NCBI RefSeq assembly: GCF_014230055.1
Contig: NZ_JACHVA010000143.1
Span: 1-64,000 of the forward strand
Source: Puniceicoccus vermicola
GTDB taxonomy: Bacteria; Verrucomicrobiota; Verrucomicrobiia; Opitutales; Puniceicoccaceae
DNA length: 64,000 bases
Direction: 5' to 3'
Shown here: positions 47,366-57,425 of the stretch, in pieces
How positions within the stretch are numbered: position 1 is the stretch's first letter
How the letters are laid out: every line of letters begins with the position of its first letter
The notes under the pieces: model-generated
What the model was told of the DNA's origin: nothing
What the model saw: the letters and a program-made list of their open reading frames with translations, nothing else
Databases searched by the model: none
Made by a program: the position numbers and the translations under genes

Positions 47366-48012
47366 ACAAAAAGACATTGGCAAAGATCGCTGTTCTAACC
47401 GCGACAGTTTTGAGCTTGATCGCCATTCTGGCAGCCGAGGCGATTGTTTCCGGCCGAAGTGACGGTTACGTTCATAGCGAAGTAACGGATTTGCCGAACT
47501 GCGATACTGCATTGGTCCTAGGTTGCTCTCCGGTTTTGAGCGATGGCAGAGAGAACTTGTTCTTCAGATACAGGATCGAGATGGCCCATGAACTCTACAG
47601 ATCCGGCAAAATCCATACATTGATAGTCAGTGGTGACAATCACAGTGTCGACTACGACGAGTCAACCGCGATGAAAGAGGCGCTCGTTGAGCTCGGAGTG
47701 CCCCAGGAGCGTATTTTCTGCGACTATGCGGGATTCAGCACACTCGACTCGGTTGTCAGAGCGAAAGAGATTTTTGGACAAGACGAGTTTGTTGTCGTCT
47801 CTCAGGAGTTCCACAATCGCAGAGCCGTGTTCATCGGTCGTAGCAAAGGACTGACGATCCATGGGATCAACGCGAAGGAAGTCGTGATGAGGCATTCGAT
47901 CAAGACGAAGATCAGAGAGAAGTTGGCCAGAGTAAAAACAGTTCTAGATATTTGGGTTTTCGGCAGAGAACCCCGGTTTTTAGGCGAGAGAATCGAAATC
48001 CAGAATACATGA
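47353..48012 (+). CDS. sanA: SanA-like DUF218 membrane protein
   Basis: A 219-aa protein from the ATG at 47353; an in-frame TTG at 47335 and a second ATG at 47362 are alternatives. One N-terminal membrane helix (LTATVLSLIAILAAEAIVSG) is followed by a DUF218 domain: DTALVLGCSPVLSDGRENLF, YRIEMAHELYRSGKIHTLIV, SGDNHSVDYDESTAMKEAL, DYAGFSTLDSVVRAKEIFG and VVVSQEFHNRRAVFIGRSKG. These match SanA of enterobacteria, an envelope-barrier protein linked to vancomycin sensitivity. DUF218 proteins also include YdcF-like members of unknown activity. The gene overlaps the upstream membrane-protein gene. Confidence 0.8.
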   Translation: MSKMNKKTLAKIAVLTATVLSLIAILAAEAIVSGRSDGYVHSEVTDLPNCDTALVLGCSPVLSDGRENLFFRYRIEMAHELYRSGKIHTLIVSGDNHSVDYDESTAMKEALVELGVPQERIFCDYAGFSTLDSVVRAKEIFGQDEFVVVSQEFHNRRAVFIGRSKGLTIHGINAKEVVMRHSIKTKIREKLARVKTVLDIWVFGREPRFLGERIEIQNT

Positions 48013-48317
48013 CCAGTCGGCCCATACGCAGCACCCCCCTCCACTTCCCATGGAAGCACCTCCCGTCCGAGCAAGAGAGTACTCTTGAGGGTAGACCTGA
48101 AGAATCCATACGACCTCGATCGAGAAAAATCCGCTATTTTAGACCGGAATGTGTTGCTCCCTTTTCCGTTCGATCTTGATTCTCAGCTGCCCCAAGTTCT
48201 AACTTGCCAACGAGCGAACTGGCTTTCTAAAATGGGAGCAAGATCGACTCAAATTCATCCTGCACCCTCCCTTCCTAGCCTAATTTAGCTGAACGAGCTC
48301 TGATTCGATCCTCTCCC
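48013..48317. other. Intergenic region before the MoxR-type operon
   Basis: No gene is supported. It must contain the promoter for the gene at 48318, but no convincing -35/-10 pair was seen. Composition is mixed. Confidence 0.35.
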
Positions 48318-50894
48318 ATGGTAACTATTATTCGCGTAGTCCTTCTCGCTTTGATCAGTTTACCACCACTGGCTTATTCGAATTCCGGGGCGCTGATCGT
48401 CGTGGGGCTTTCCGGTGACAATCGAATCGCTGAACAGCATAAAGAATTGGCCGGACGCACGGCGGAAGCTCTCAAAGAACGCGGTATTCCCGAAGATCAG
48501 ATACGCGTGCTCATCACCGGGGTGACGAGGCAGAGTATTCTGGATGCACTGGATGAACAGCTCAGCCACACGGTGCCCGGCGACGAATTTTGGCTCGTTT
48601 TACTGGGGCATGGCGGATTGGGCCGCGACAATGAACCACTATTTCAAGTTCGGGGCCCACGCTTGAAAGCCACTGATCTACGAGAGGCACTCCTTAAATA
48701 TCCTAGTCTGCGCCCTGTCGTCCTGCTCGGTTTTGATCGAAGTGGTGGCTTTTTGCCCCATTTCGAGGCTCTTCCCGCGTGGGGAATCACAGCGACCTCC
48801 AGCGCCGCGGAACGCAATTTACCTCGTTTCACTGCCTATCTAGTCGAAGCATTGGAGGATTCGCCGCAGGCGGATATCCCCTTGTTGACGGCTCGCGCGG
48901 CCGAACGCACTCAGGACTATTATGAGAGCCATCGTCTCGCCCGCACCGAAGAAAGCCGTCTTTACGATCCGCAGTCGGGAGAGTTCTTGCAGCCACCCTT
49001 CGGCGTTTCAGATTTGCAGGCCGAAGCCGGGCAGACGACTCCGGCCATAGAAGCGTTTTCCGAATTATTGGCCTCGGAAATCGAAATCCCGAAATCCAAT
49101 AAGGAGGAGCGGTTTACCGAACTGCCGGCGAGTGAAGAAACACGAGCGTTGATCGCCGAGGCGAAAAAGGCTCCCAACCCTGCCCATTTTTCCGGCCTGA
49201 TATTGCGTCGAGAAATCGAGCTTACCGTCACACCGAGCTATCAAGCGACCCGGCGTGAGCGCTTACGGGTCTACCTCGCCAATGAGGACTCCTTTGATCA
49301 GTGGGCGAACTACCAATTACCAATGAATCCACCGGTGCAGATGTCTCGCATCGAGTCAGCTCGGTTAATTCTGCCAGATGGCCGTTCGCGTGTGATGGGG
49401 AGATTCCCCGAAACCGACGATAATTCCAACCAATCCTCGATCAACCAGCTCTATTTTCCCGGAGTGGAACCAGGCTCTCTGGTTGAAGTCGAATTCGTAA
49501 CGGATTCAAGGGCTCGACAGGATATCCCCGCCTATTACACCGAGATTCCCCTCCAACTCGGTCTCCCCATCCTATCCAGCGAAATCACCCTCAACCTACC
49601 CGCGGACGAAGCATTCCACTTTCACCTGGCCAATCTCGACACCGCACCGACGAAAATCGAAGACGAGCAAAGCAGGAAATACACTTGGCAAATGAACCCT
49701 CTACCCGCCTACGAACCGCTCCCCTACGATCCTGACCCGAGGGAGTGGGCCGGATGGCTGGGCGTCTCTTCCATCCCCTCCTGGGAGCAGTTTACAGACT
49801 GGTTCTCCCGCATCTCGGAAGGAGCCTTTGAGGCGAGCCCTGAGGTGGTTGCGCTTGCCGAATCCATCGCCGCGGATCAACCCGACCAAGAAGACCGCAT
49901 ACGGGCCGCCTACGAATATGTGTCCGCAATGCGTTACACCGCCATTGAAATCGGCGTTCAGGCCTTTCGGCCACGCACTCCCGGCCAAGTGCTGGCGCAG
50001 GGATACGGCGACTGCAAAGATAAGGCCAACTTGCTCACGGCTCTCCTTCGAGAGATGGACATCCCGGCACAAATCGCCCTGATCAATCGCTTTTCATTCA
50101 CGGAACCTGAATTCCCGGGCTGGCAGTTCAATCATGCGATTGCCTACGTTGAGCCGACCGAGAAGCACCCCGGCGGGCTCTGGCTCGACGCTACTGAAAG
50201 AACGACCTCTTACGGAGAACTCGCCCCGGGCAATGCTGGCCGCCAAGCGCTGATCATCGATCAATCCGGCGAGGGAAGATTCCGTCTCGCTCAACCGGAC
50301 TCCCGTATAAAGAAGCTGGAAACTTGGACATTGACCCCAGACGAAGGCCGTTGGTCGGCGATCTACAACCGCGTCCTCGACAACGCTCTCCAGCGTCAGA
50401 TCAGCGGAAAATCTCCCCAACAGCGAAATTACATTCTACGGGCGTGGATCAAGGCTTTAAATCCTTCCAGCCAATTTGAGATTCAGACCGTCTCCATCCT
50501 CGAAGAAGACCATACCGATCCGGCGATCATTCGTGCCCAAGTCTCCCTCGCCGACGGAACTCTTCCCCAGCCCAGTATTCCTTGGCGGGACGCTTTTCTC
50601 TCTCCTGTCCGCGACCGCCCGCTCCAGCTTGGTGAAGCACCCACTCAGTATACGCAAGTGATCACGATGCCTGCGCCCCCGGCAGAGTCCCTGCCGGACG
50701 ATTTTCGAAATACAGTAGGTTCCGACTATATTGATTGCCGCATCATTTGGAGCCGCTCAAATCAGGACGAGATCCTTCGCTCCGCCGTCATTGAAATCCG
50801 CGAACCCGTCATTCCTTCGGAAGCGTATCCAGCGGTTCGGAAGGCTTTCAGGGAATGGTGGCAGCAGCTCAATTATGATTTCGCACTCATCTGA
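48318..50894 (+). CDS. Exported pseudo-caspase/DUF3857/transglutaminase-like protein
   Basis: An 858-aa protein with a signal peptide (VVLLALISLPPLAYSNSGAL). Residues about 25-205 look like a caspase-hemoglobinase (C13-like) fold: EFWLVLLGHGGLGR gives the catalytic-type His98, and LRPVVLLGFDRSGGFLPH sits where D-x-C-x-S-G is expected, but has Asp140-Arg-Ser and no Cys, so this domain looks inactive. A DUF3857-like beta domain spans about 290-500, then a transglutaminase-like domain with Cys566 in QGYGDCKDKANLL, His606 in FNHAIAYV and Asp624 in LWLDATE, an intact triad. It is likely periplasmic. It precedes the MoxR gene by 72 bp on the same strand and may belong to that operon. Confidence 0.78.
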   Translation: MVTIIRVVLLALISLPPLAYSNSGALIVVGLSGDNRIAEQHKELAGRTAEALKERGIPEDQIRVLITGVTRQSILDALDEQLSHTVPGDEFWLVLLGHGGLGRDNEPLFQVRGPRLKATDLREALLKYPSLRPVVLLGFDRSGGFLPHFEALPAWGITATSSAAERNLPRFTAYLVEALEDSPQADIPLLTARAAERTQDYYESHRLARTEESRLYDPQSGEFLQPPFGVSDLQAEAGQTTPAIEAFSELLASEIEIPKSNKEERFTELPASEETRALIAEAKKAPNPAHFSGLILRREIELTVTPSYQATRRERLRVYLANEDSFDQWANYQLPMNPPVQMSRIESARLILPDGRSRVMGRFPETDDNSNQSSINQLYFPGVEPGSLVEVEFVTDSRARQDIPAYYTEIPLQLGLPILSSEITLNLPADEAFHFHLANLDTAPTKIEDEQSRKYTWQMNPLPAYEPLPYDPDPREWAGWLGVSSIPSWEQFTDWFSRISEGAFEASPEVVALAESIAADQPDQEDRIRAAYEYVSAMRYTAIEIGVQAFRPRTPGQVLAQGYGDCKDKANLLTALLREMDIPAQIALINRFSFTEPEFPGWQFNHAIAYVEPTEKHPGGLWLDATERTTSYGELAPGNAGRQALIIDQSGEGRFRLAQPDSRIKKLETWTLTPDEGRWSAIYNRVLDNALQRQISGKSPQQRNYILRAWIKALNPSSQFEIQTVSILEEDHTDPAIIRAQVSLADGTLPQPSIPWRDAFLSPVRDRPLQLGEAPTQYTQVITMPAPPAESLPDDFRNTVGSDYIDCRIIWSRSNQDEILRSAVIEIREPVIPSEAYPAVRKAFREWWQQLNYDFALI

Positions 50895-50966
50895 ATATAG
50901 AACCGTGCTCTCAGAAAAACTATATTCACACAAGTCAGCCTGAAGCAGGCATCACTACTATTATCC

Positions 50967-51998
50967 ATGTCACAATCGCAATTATCCGAACCTGCATCCG
51001 AAACGGACGCCTCCCTCAATGAACGCGACATAGAGTTACTGCGAAACGCACCCGAGCTTTACCATCAAATCTGCAACGAACTCGGCAAGCGTATCATCGG
51101 TCAGCGCGATGCGATCCGGCATCTTTTTATTGCTCTGATGGCACGCGGGCACTGCCTCATGATTGGTGTCCCGGGCCTCGCGAAAACTCTTCTCGTGCAA
51201 AGCTTGGCCGATATCCTCGACCTCGACTTTCAGCGCATTCAATTTACGCCCGACCTCATGCCGGGTGACATTACGGGCTCCGAAATTCTCGAAGAGGGAG
51301 ACGATGGCAAGCGCTACTTCCGTTTCGCCAAGGGTCCCCTGTTTATCCAACTTCTGTTGGCCGACGAGATCAACCGCACGCCCCCCAAAACTCAGGCTGC
51401 GCTCCTTGAGGCGATGCAGGAAAAACATATCACCGTAGCTGGACACACTCATCAGCTTCAGGCCCCGTTCTTCGTTCTCGCCACCCAAAACCCTGTTGAA
51501 CAAGAAGGCACTTACACTCTACCGGAAGCCCAACTCGATCGCTTCATGTTCAACCTCACGATCGATTATCCCTCCCATGAAGAGGAAGTCGAGATCCTCC
51601 TCTCGACCACGGTGGATCGGAACGCCACCCTCAGCAAGCTGCTCGATGCTGATCGCATCCTCGCTCTCCAACACGCAGTGCGCCAAATTCCGGTTCCGCG
51701 TTCGGTAGCTGACTACGTAGTCCACCTCGTGCAAGCCACGCGCCCGGATCATCCGGACTCGCCCGACTTCATTCGCCGCTACTTACAATGGGGTGCTGGC
51801 CCGCGAGCTTCGCAAAACCTCGCATTGGCTGGAAAAGTTATCGCCATGCTCGATGGCCGATTCAATGTCGCCAAGGAAGACATTATCGAGGCGGCTCCTC
51901 TCGTTTTGCGCCACCGCCTATTGACCAACTTCCATGCTGAAGCCGAGGGCCGAAAGGTGAACGACTTGATCGCAGACCTCATCCGCCATATCAATTGA
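50967..51998 (+). CDS. moxR: MoxR-family AAA+ ATPase
   Basis: A 343-aa cytoplasmic ATPase. ELGKRIIGQRDAIRHLFIAL is the usual N-terminal start; Walker A is GVPGLAKTLLV, Walker B LLLADEINRTPPKTQ, sensor 1 ATQNPVEQEGTY, and the arginine-finger/lid region follows (PEAQLDRFMFNLTIDYPS). MoxR proteins act with VWA-domain partners as chaperone or metal-insertion machines; DUF58 and VWA genes directly follow. The next gene starts in its stop codon (TGATG), indicating coupling. Confidence 0.93.
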   Translation: MSQSQLSEPASETDASLNERDIELLRNAPELYHQICNELGKRIIGQRDAIRHLFIALMARGHCLMIGVPGLAKTLLVQSLADILDLDFQRIQFTPDLMPGDITGSEILEEGDDGKRYFRFAKGPLFIQLLLADEINRTPPKTQAALLEAMQEKHITVAGHTHQLQAPFFVLATQNPVEQEGTYTLPEAQLDRFMFNLTIDYPSHEEEVEILLSTTVDRNATLSKLLDADRILALQHAVRQIPVPRSVADYVVHLVQATRPDHPDSPDFIRRYLQWGAGPRASQNLALAGKVIAMLDGRFNVAKEDIIEAAPLVLRHRLLTNFHAEAEGRKVNDLIADLIRHIN

Positions 51999-52990
51999 TG
52001 GAGTCGGTATTTCAGTCGAGATCCCCTGCCGAGCCGCGGTCGAGCGAAGTCCTTCGGCACTCGCCCGGCAAAACGTCCAAGCACGCGCCACAACGATCCC
52101 GACTGCCCAAAGTCAACCCCATCGACATTGGATTACTCGGGCAATTGCCAACCCTTGCCCTGCGCGCCCGGTATCTGGTCGAAGGTTTTATCAGTGGCAA
52201 ACATCGCAGCCCTCTCACCGGACACAGCGTTGATTTTTCCGAATATCGCGCCTACCAGACCGGCGACGAATTTCGCGCCATAGACTGGCGTCTCTACGGC
52301 CGCACCAACCGCTTGTCCATAAAGGTCTACGAAGATGAAACACAGCTGAATGCTTGCCTGGTGCTCGATTGCAGCGCCTCTCTGGCCTACCAGAGTCGCG
52401 AGCCTCTCATGACCAAACTCGACTATGCGCGCACCTGCCTAGCCGCACTCTCCTTACTCATTAAACGCCAGGGAGATGCTAGCGGACTCGCGATTATATC
52501 GGATGACATTGATCATTACCTACCGGCCTCGGCCCGACCCAGTCGATTCTATGAAACCTGCCAGAGACTCGACGCCATCGAGGCCAGCCCTGATTCTGCA
52601 TTTGCCCGCAATCTCGGGCGACTCAGCGAGCTACTGAAACAGCGGTCCCTAGTCGTCATCGCCAGTGACTTTTACGAAGAGCCCGAACATCTCCTCCGAG
52701 TTCTAAACCGCCTCCGCTTTGATGGTCATGACGTGATCGGCCTCCAAGTACTCGACCCCGCCGAGATCGAATTCGATTTGGAGGAACCCGGTCAGTTTAT
52801 GGATCTGGAGCAGGGGCAGATGATCGCACTTTCCCCGGAAGAAATTCGCGAAAGCTATCTCCAGCATTTTCGGGCCTTTCAAGGGGAACTGCGTCGCGAA
52901 TTCGTCGACGCCGGCTTCGAGCTGATTACACTACGCACCGACCAGTCGCCAATGGAGGCGCTCTCGCTTTACCTGGCCCGTCGCCTATAG
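51998..52990 (+). CDS. DUF58 domain protein (MoxR partner)
   Basis: A 330-aa protein whose ATG overlaps the MoxR stop. RARYLVEGFISGKHRSPLTG and SEYRAYQTGDEFRAIDWRLY contain the DUF58 signature (Y..GD..R.IDW). The VWA-like half starts LVLDCSASLAYQ, giving an intact D-x-S-x-S MIDAS. TKLDYARTCLAALSLLIKRQ and LVVIASDFYEEPEHLLRVL follow. No membrane segments are seen, so it is probably cytoplasmic and bound to MoxR. The N-terminal about 45 residues are basic and poorly conserved. Confidence 0.9.
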   Translation: MESVFQSRSPAEPRSSEVLRHSPGKTSKHAPQRSRLPKVNPIDIGLLGQLPTLALRARYLVEGFISGKHRSPLTGHSVDFSEYRAYQTGDEFRAIDWRLYGRTNRLSIKVYEDETQLNACLVLDCSASLAYQSREPLMTKLDYARTCLAALSLLIKRQGDASGLAIISDDIDHYLPASARPSRFYETCQRLDAIEASPDSAFARNLGRLSELLKQRSLVVIASDFYEEPEHLLRVLNRLRFDGHDVIGLQVLDPAEIEFDLEEPGQFMDLEQGQMIALSPEEIRESYLQHFRAFQGELRREFVDAGFELITLRTDQSPMEALSLYLARRL

Positions 52991-52992
52991 CC

Positions 52993-54927
52993 GTGATCGC
53001 CCCACTATTTATACTAGCCGGACTGGCGGCGTGCGGCGTCCCCATCGCATTGCACTTCCTGCGCCCTAAACCGCGGCGGATCATCCCCTTTCCCACTTTG
53101 CGATTCCTCCGCCCTGCGGCACAGCGGGAAAGTCGCCGCCACAAAGTCCTTCGTTGGCTGGTACTCGCATTGCGATGTCTCGCACTGCTGCTACTCGGCC
53201 TCGCCTTCGCTCGACCCCTCTTCAACCAGACTCACCCCGGTAGCGGCCAGGCCGTCGTGGTCGTGGTCGACCACTCCTTCAGCATGCAAACGACGGATCG
53301 TCAGCGCGAGTTGACCGAATGGGCACTGAAGCAGGTCGACGACCTGCGGTCCGATGCGAACGCCGGAATTCTGCTCGCACAGGAGCGCCCCCAATGGGCG
53401 GTGCCGTTCGGCTCGCCATTATCCACGGTGAGAGCGGAGCTCAGGAATCAGAAACCCGGATATGAGAACGGCGGATACCGATCCGCGATCCGATTAGCAG
53501 CCGAGCGACTCCGGGAGAGCCCAGCCCGGGAACGACGTCTCGTTTTGCTCGGAGACCACCAAGAGCTCGCCTGGCAGGAAGTTGACTTTGACCAACCTCT
53601 ACCAGCCGGGATCCAGCTTACTCTTCCGCCTACGCCGAAGTCTCCCGTCTCACAAATTGCACTCACAAAGATCGAAGTGCTGGAAAGCAACAAAGACCGG
53701 TCCGCGGTGGTATCGATCATGCCCTACGCAGTTACGGAAGCAGCACACACCGTGACCCTCCGAGTCGACGGCGAGGTCTTCGAGACCCAAACCCTCCAAT
53801 TGATGCCTGGGCAAGCGGCCCGCGTCGCCTTCAACTTGCCAGAGGACAGCGATCCAAATTGGCTGGAGGCCAGTATTGATTCGGACGACTTGCCCGCCGA
53901 CAACTCCATTTACACCGTGCTGCGCAAGCAACAGATCGACCTGCAGCTGACTCCAGCGAATGAGAACGTTGACTACCTGGCGATCGCTATTGATGCCGGA
54001 TCTCGCACCAACCAACGCCCTATGCAAGTAGTCGACTGGCCCGAGGACGAATGGCCGAACGAGAACACGGCTGTTTTGCGCGGCGAATCGGCTTTCCAAG
54101 GAGCTGAATTGGCCAAGCTTGATCGCTTCCTCTCCCGAGGGGGACGAGCGATCATGTTTTACGACGGAGGGACCTCTCAGAAAGAGTGGTTGCGAAGCCA
54201 TGGCATCGATACCGCTCCGGTGGAAACTTCAGCCTCCGGCACAGACCGCCCCCTCAGCTTGCGGGACTGGGATCTCGCGCATCCCTCAATGATACCTTTT
54301 GTCGATAGTGATATCACCCCTCTCCTTCAACTCCGCTTCGAGGAAGGCCAAAGCCTTTCCCCCGAGCAGGTCTGGCCAATCGCACGTTGGCCAGACCGGA
54401 CCGTCGCTTTAGCAGAAGCAAACATCTTGGGCGGCACTGTGGTAATCGCCGGATTTGAGGCCGGGAGTAGCAGCACCCTTGTCCGCAGTGCCTCCTTTCT
54501 TCCTCTGGTTCACGGGTTGGCCAGCTGGTTATCTGGTCAGGAAGAAACAGCGGAAAATCTAAGCACTGGTAGCGTCCTTCAACTTTCATCGGCAGGTCAA
54601 TGGCAAGCTATGGCAGGTCCGGATTCAGGCCACTCCACTACAGTCGGAGGACACATTCAACTGACGACACCGGGGGTTTTCCAATTTCGAGGCGAAAACG
54701 GCGAACGGTTATTCTATGCGGTCAATGTCCCCACACAAGAATCGGATCTCCGCCCTTGGGTGACTACATCCGACTTTGCCCGACTGCAAGACCGCGAGTC
54801 GAGCCCCCAAAATCAAGCACAACTTCTATCCACTTCCGAGTCTTCGACATTCGCGTGGTGGGCACTCGCCTTAGCCATCGTCCTGATCGTCGCCGAAGTT
54901 CGTCTCTCCAACCAAACCGCCCGATGA
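52993..54927 (+). CDS. BatA-domain/VWA membrane protein
   Basis: A 644-aa protein from a GTG start 2 bases after the DUF58 stop. The N-terminal APLFILAGLAACGVPIALHF and LRWLVLALRCLALLLLGLAF are the paired helices of the BatA N-terminal domain (TIGR02226-type), with the RPKPRRIIPFPTLRFL linker. A VWA domain follows, with VVVVVDHSFSMQTTD as intact MIDAS. The middle and C-terminal regions are beta-rich, with a glutamine-amidotransferase-like segment (LDRFLSRGGRAIMFYDGGT), and a final membrane helix (FAWWALALAIVLIVAEVRLS). It is probably anchored at both ends with a periplasmic core. The next gene overlaps it by 4 bp. Confidence 0.87.
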   Translation: MIAPLFILAGLAACGVPIALHFLRPKPRRIIPFPTLRFLRPAAQRESRRHKVLRWLVLALRCLALLLLGLAFARPLFNQTHPGSGQAVVVVVDHSFSMQTTDRQRELTEWALKQVDDLRSDANAGILLAQERPQWAVPFGSPLSTVRAELRNQKPGYENGGYRSAIRLAAERLRESPARERRLVLLGDHQELAWQEVDFDQPLPAGIQLTLPPTPKSPVSQIALTKIEVLESNKDRSAVVSIMPYAVTEAAHTVTLRVDGEVFETQTLQLMPGQAARVAFNLPEDSDPNWLEASIDSDDLPADNSIYTVLRKQQIDLQLTPANENVDYLAIAIDAGSRTNQRPMQVVDWPEDEWPNENTAVLRGESAFQGAELAKLDRFLSRGGRAIMFYDGGTSQKEWLRSHGIDTAPVETSASGTDRPLSLRDWDLAHPSMIPFVDSDITPLLQLRFEEGQSLSPEQVWPIARWPDRTVALAEANILGGTVVIAGFEAGSSSTLVRSASFLPLVHGLASWLSGQEETAENLSTGSVLQLSSAGQWQAMAGPDSGHSTTVGGHIQLTTPGVFQFRGENGERLFYAVNVPTQESDLRPWVTTSDFARLQDRESSPQNQAQLLSTSESSTFAWWALALAIVLIVAEVRLSNQTAR

Positions 54928-57425
54928 ATCCCCTTGAACATTTGCGTACTGCGAGCCTCCAGCGGCGTCTCCGCCTTCCTTTATGGCTTCTCATTACTGG
55001 ACTGGTGTTGGCCTTGGCAGCATTTTTAGTCTCACCGTCGGGTTTTCTCCCGCTCCTGCTTTGGCTGGCTGCAGTGACCGTGAGCCTGTTGGGAGCCTGG
55101 CTCGCCTACACCTGCATCCGCCCCAACGAGAACGAGACAGCACGTCGATTAGACGCACAACTGAATGCCAAAAATCGCTTTGAAGCTGCGGCGGAGCTTT
55201 CCTCTCAGACTTCGCCGATGGCAGTGGCGCAGCGACAAGAAACCCAAAGCCGCTATTCCGACCTCAAAAAGGCTCCTGCTGTGGCTGCATGGGCGATGTT
55301 CGCCCTTGCCTTACTCCTGATCTCCAACCTGGGATTTCTCATTGGCTGGGCGGTCACGATCCCCTCCTTTCAACCCGTGCCCGAAATAGACGAACTGCCT
55401 ACAGCTGCCGTCCCCGAACCCACGGCGAAGATCGAATGGATATCTCCCGAAGCGGAGACATCCGCCACATCGCTGGAGGTGCTCCCCCTTACCGCAAACG
55501 CAACGTCGAGTTCGGGTCTCGAAAACCTGGAACTGGTGGTCGCTGTCAACGGGCAGGAACAAGAGCACTTATCCATTGAAACGAATCTGTCTGAACCTGG
55601 TAGCTCTGAGTTGGAGATCGATGTCTATCTAGATCTGTATGAACTCGGCCCCTACGACATGGTGACTTATTTTCTCAAGGGCCAACGCATCTTTGAGAAA
55701 GAGTTGATGCCGACGGTATCCGATTTACAATTCGTGCAGATTCGGCCCTTTCGCAGTGACGTCGAACGCGTTCAATCAGCAGGTGGCGGCGGACCTTTGG
55801 AAGATGCTTCCAACCTGATGAGAGAACTCAAACTGGCCCAACTAACCCTGTATAAACAAAACTTTCTCCTGGCGCATGCGGATCGTGAAAATGACGTGTG
55901 GCCGGACGAAAACAGGAAGGTTGCCTTGGAACAAGCGAGCCTCGTAGAGAAGACGATCGAAGCGATTGACTTTCTCACCGCAGAAGGTGCCTCCGCGGTA
56001 ATTGTAGACCTACTGTCCCAGTCCAGACCACTTATGGACGAAGCCGCGGAGTCTATTACCGCGAGGAAAAATACTTCGGCCCTCCCACCTCAGGGACAGG
56101 CACTCGGCAAACTCACCGAAATCGAGAAGCATATTCGCAAGCTAATCATCGAGTCGAAAGGCTCAGGCTCGCCCTCGCCTCCTGAGGTGAAAGATCCCTT
56201 CGCGGATTCAGAAAAATACCACCTGCCCCCGCGCGAGGAAACCTCGGCGGGCCAACTGGAGCAGCTCGCTCAAGAGCAAGAGACGCTCATCGAGGAATTC
56301 GATGAGGCAAATTCCAAGGAAGTTGCGGAGAAGCAAGAGGACATTGCTCAAGAATTGGAGAGTATGATCCAAAACTCCGGTATGTCACCCGAGATCAAAG
56401 CAGCTATGCAGACTGGTTCCGATTCCGCGAAAGAAAGTCTGGAACAACTCGAGGCCGGGGATCCAGGCGCAACCCGGGAACCCGCTACACGTGTTTTGAA
56501 TAGTCTAAATGAGGCCATTCAAAAAATGCACATTGAAGCGCAGACGAAAGCCCGGGACCTACTCGCCGAGACCCAACGTGAGCTGAACGATGCGGCACGC
56601 GAGCAATCAAGTTCACCTCAAAACGAACGCGAATCCTCACCTAAAGAATCGTCGCAGAACGAGTCGAATCTGGCGAATCAGAGCGATCCCAGCAAACAGC
56701 GGGCCTCCGACGATTCCGGACGAGGCGAACAGCCAACTTCTTCGGGAGGCGACAATGGGAGCGACACCACTGGCGAAAACAAAAATCTCAGAAGTGCACA
56801 GGCAATTGCTCAAGCCAGAGAAGCTTTGCGTCAAGAAGCTTTGCGGCAGCAGCAATTCGGCTCAGAAGAATTCGCGCTCTTGCTCGCAAAACTGGCTGAA
56901 CAAATGGATACCGGGATTACCAATCTGGACTCCCCCCAAGATCCGTCGGCGATCCTAACCTCGTTGTCCGACGATACGGCTAAAGCGCTTTTCACCATTG
57001 AGGACAGGCGAGAAGCCTTGACGATGACCCGCAATCTCTTGGAACGCTCGGCTGCCAATTTAGACCGATTATCGCAGACAATACCGAGTGCAGAACACCC
57101 TGTGGCAGTGGATGAAGCAATCGGTGATCTTCTCACGGCTGCCCAGATGGCCCGCCTACTACTCCGATCGCCGACAGCTGAGAATGCCTCCGAAACGCTT
57201 TGGCAAGATCTTGGCACTGGAGACCGCGGTGCCCAAGGAGTTAGCTGGGACAACATTAGGCCCCCGGTCGAGTCACTTATCGCAATGCTCAACAAAGGAA
57301 TTTCGGGCATGACGCGTGATTCTATCATCCGGATAGACACCGCAGGCGCCGCGCCCGAGGCCTATCGCGACGCGGTCTCCGCATACTTTGAACGCTTATC
57401 CGAAACCTCAACAGACTCCGAATGA
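54924..57425 (+). CDS. Coiled-coil membrane protein (DUF4175-like)
   Basis: An 833-aa protein starting at the ATG that overlaps the previous TGA; the frame is open further upstream but lies inside the VWA gene. Three membrane segments are near the N-terminus: LWLLITGLVLALAAFLVSPS, LLLWLAAVTVSLLGAWLAYT and WAMFALALLLISNLGFLIGW. A beta-rich region of about 200 residues follows, then an extended acidic, Gln/Ser/Glu-rich coiled coil (LEQLAQEQETLIEEFDEANS, AQAREALRQEALRQQQFGSE). It corresponds to the large DUF4175-like protein found in MoxR operons of alphaproteobacteria and Planctomycetes. It probably scaffolds the complex. The following DUF4159 gene overlaps its stop. Confidence 0.8.
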   Translation: MNPLEHLRTASLQRRLRLPLWLLITGLVLALAAFLVSPSGFLPLLLWLAAVTVSLLGAWLAYTCIRPNENETARRLDAQLNAKNRFEAAAELSSQTSPMAVAQRQETQSRYSDLKKAPAVAAWAMFALALLLISNLGFLIGWAVTIPSFQPVPEIDELPTAAVPEPTAKIEWISPEAETSATSLEVLPLTANATSSSGLENLELVVAVNGQEQEHLSIETNLSEPGSSELEIDVYLDLYELGPYDMVTYFLKGQRIFEKELMPTVSDLQFVQIRPFRSDVERVQSAGGGGPLEDASNLMRELKLAQLTLYKQNFLLAHADRENDVWPDENRKVALEQASLVEKTIEAIDFLTAEGASAVIVDLLSQSRPLMDEAAESITARKNTSALPPQGQALGKLTEIEKHIRKLIIESKGSGSPSPPEVKDPFADSEKYHLPPREETSAGQLEQLAQEQETLIEEFDEANSKEVAEKQEDIAQELESMIQNSGMSPEIKAAMQTGSDSAKESLEQLEAGDPGATREPATRVLNSLNEAIQKMHIEAQTKARDLLAETQRELNDAAREQSSSPQNERESSPKESSQNESNLANQSDPSKQRASDDSGRGEQPTSSGGDNGSDTTGENKNLRSAQAIAQAREALRQEALRQQQFGSEEFALLLAKLAEQMDTGITNLDSPQDPSAILTSLSDDTAKALFTIEDRREALTMTRNLLERSAANLDRLSQTIPSAEHPVAVDEAIGDLLTAAQMARLLLRSPTAENASETLWQDLGTGDRGAQGVSWDNIRPPVESLIAMLNKGISGMTRDSIIRIDTAGAAPEAYRDAVSAYFERLSETSTDSE

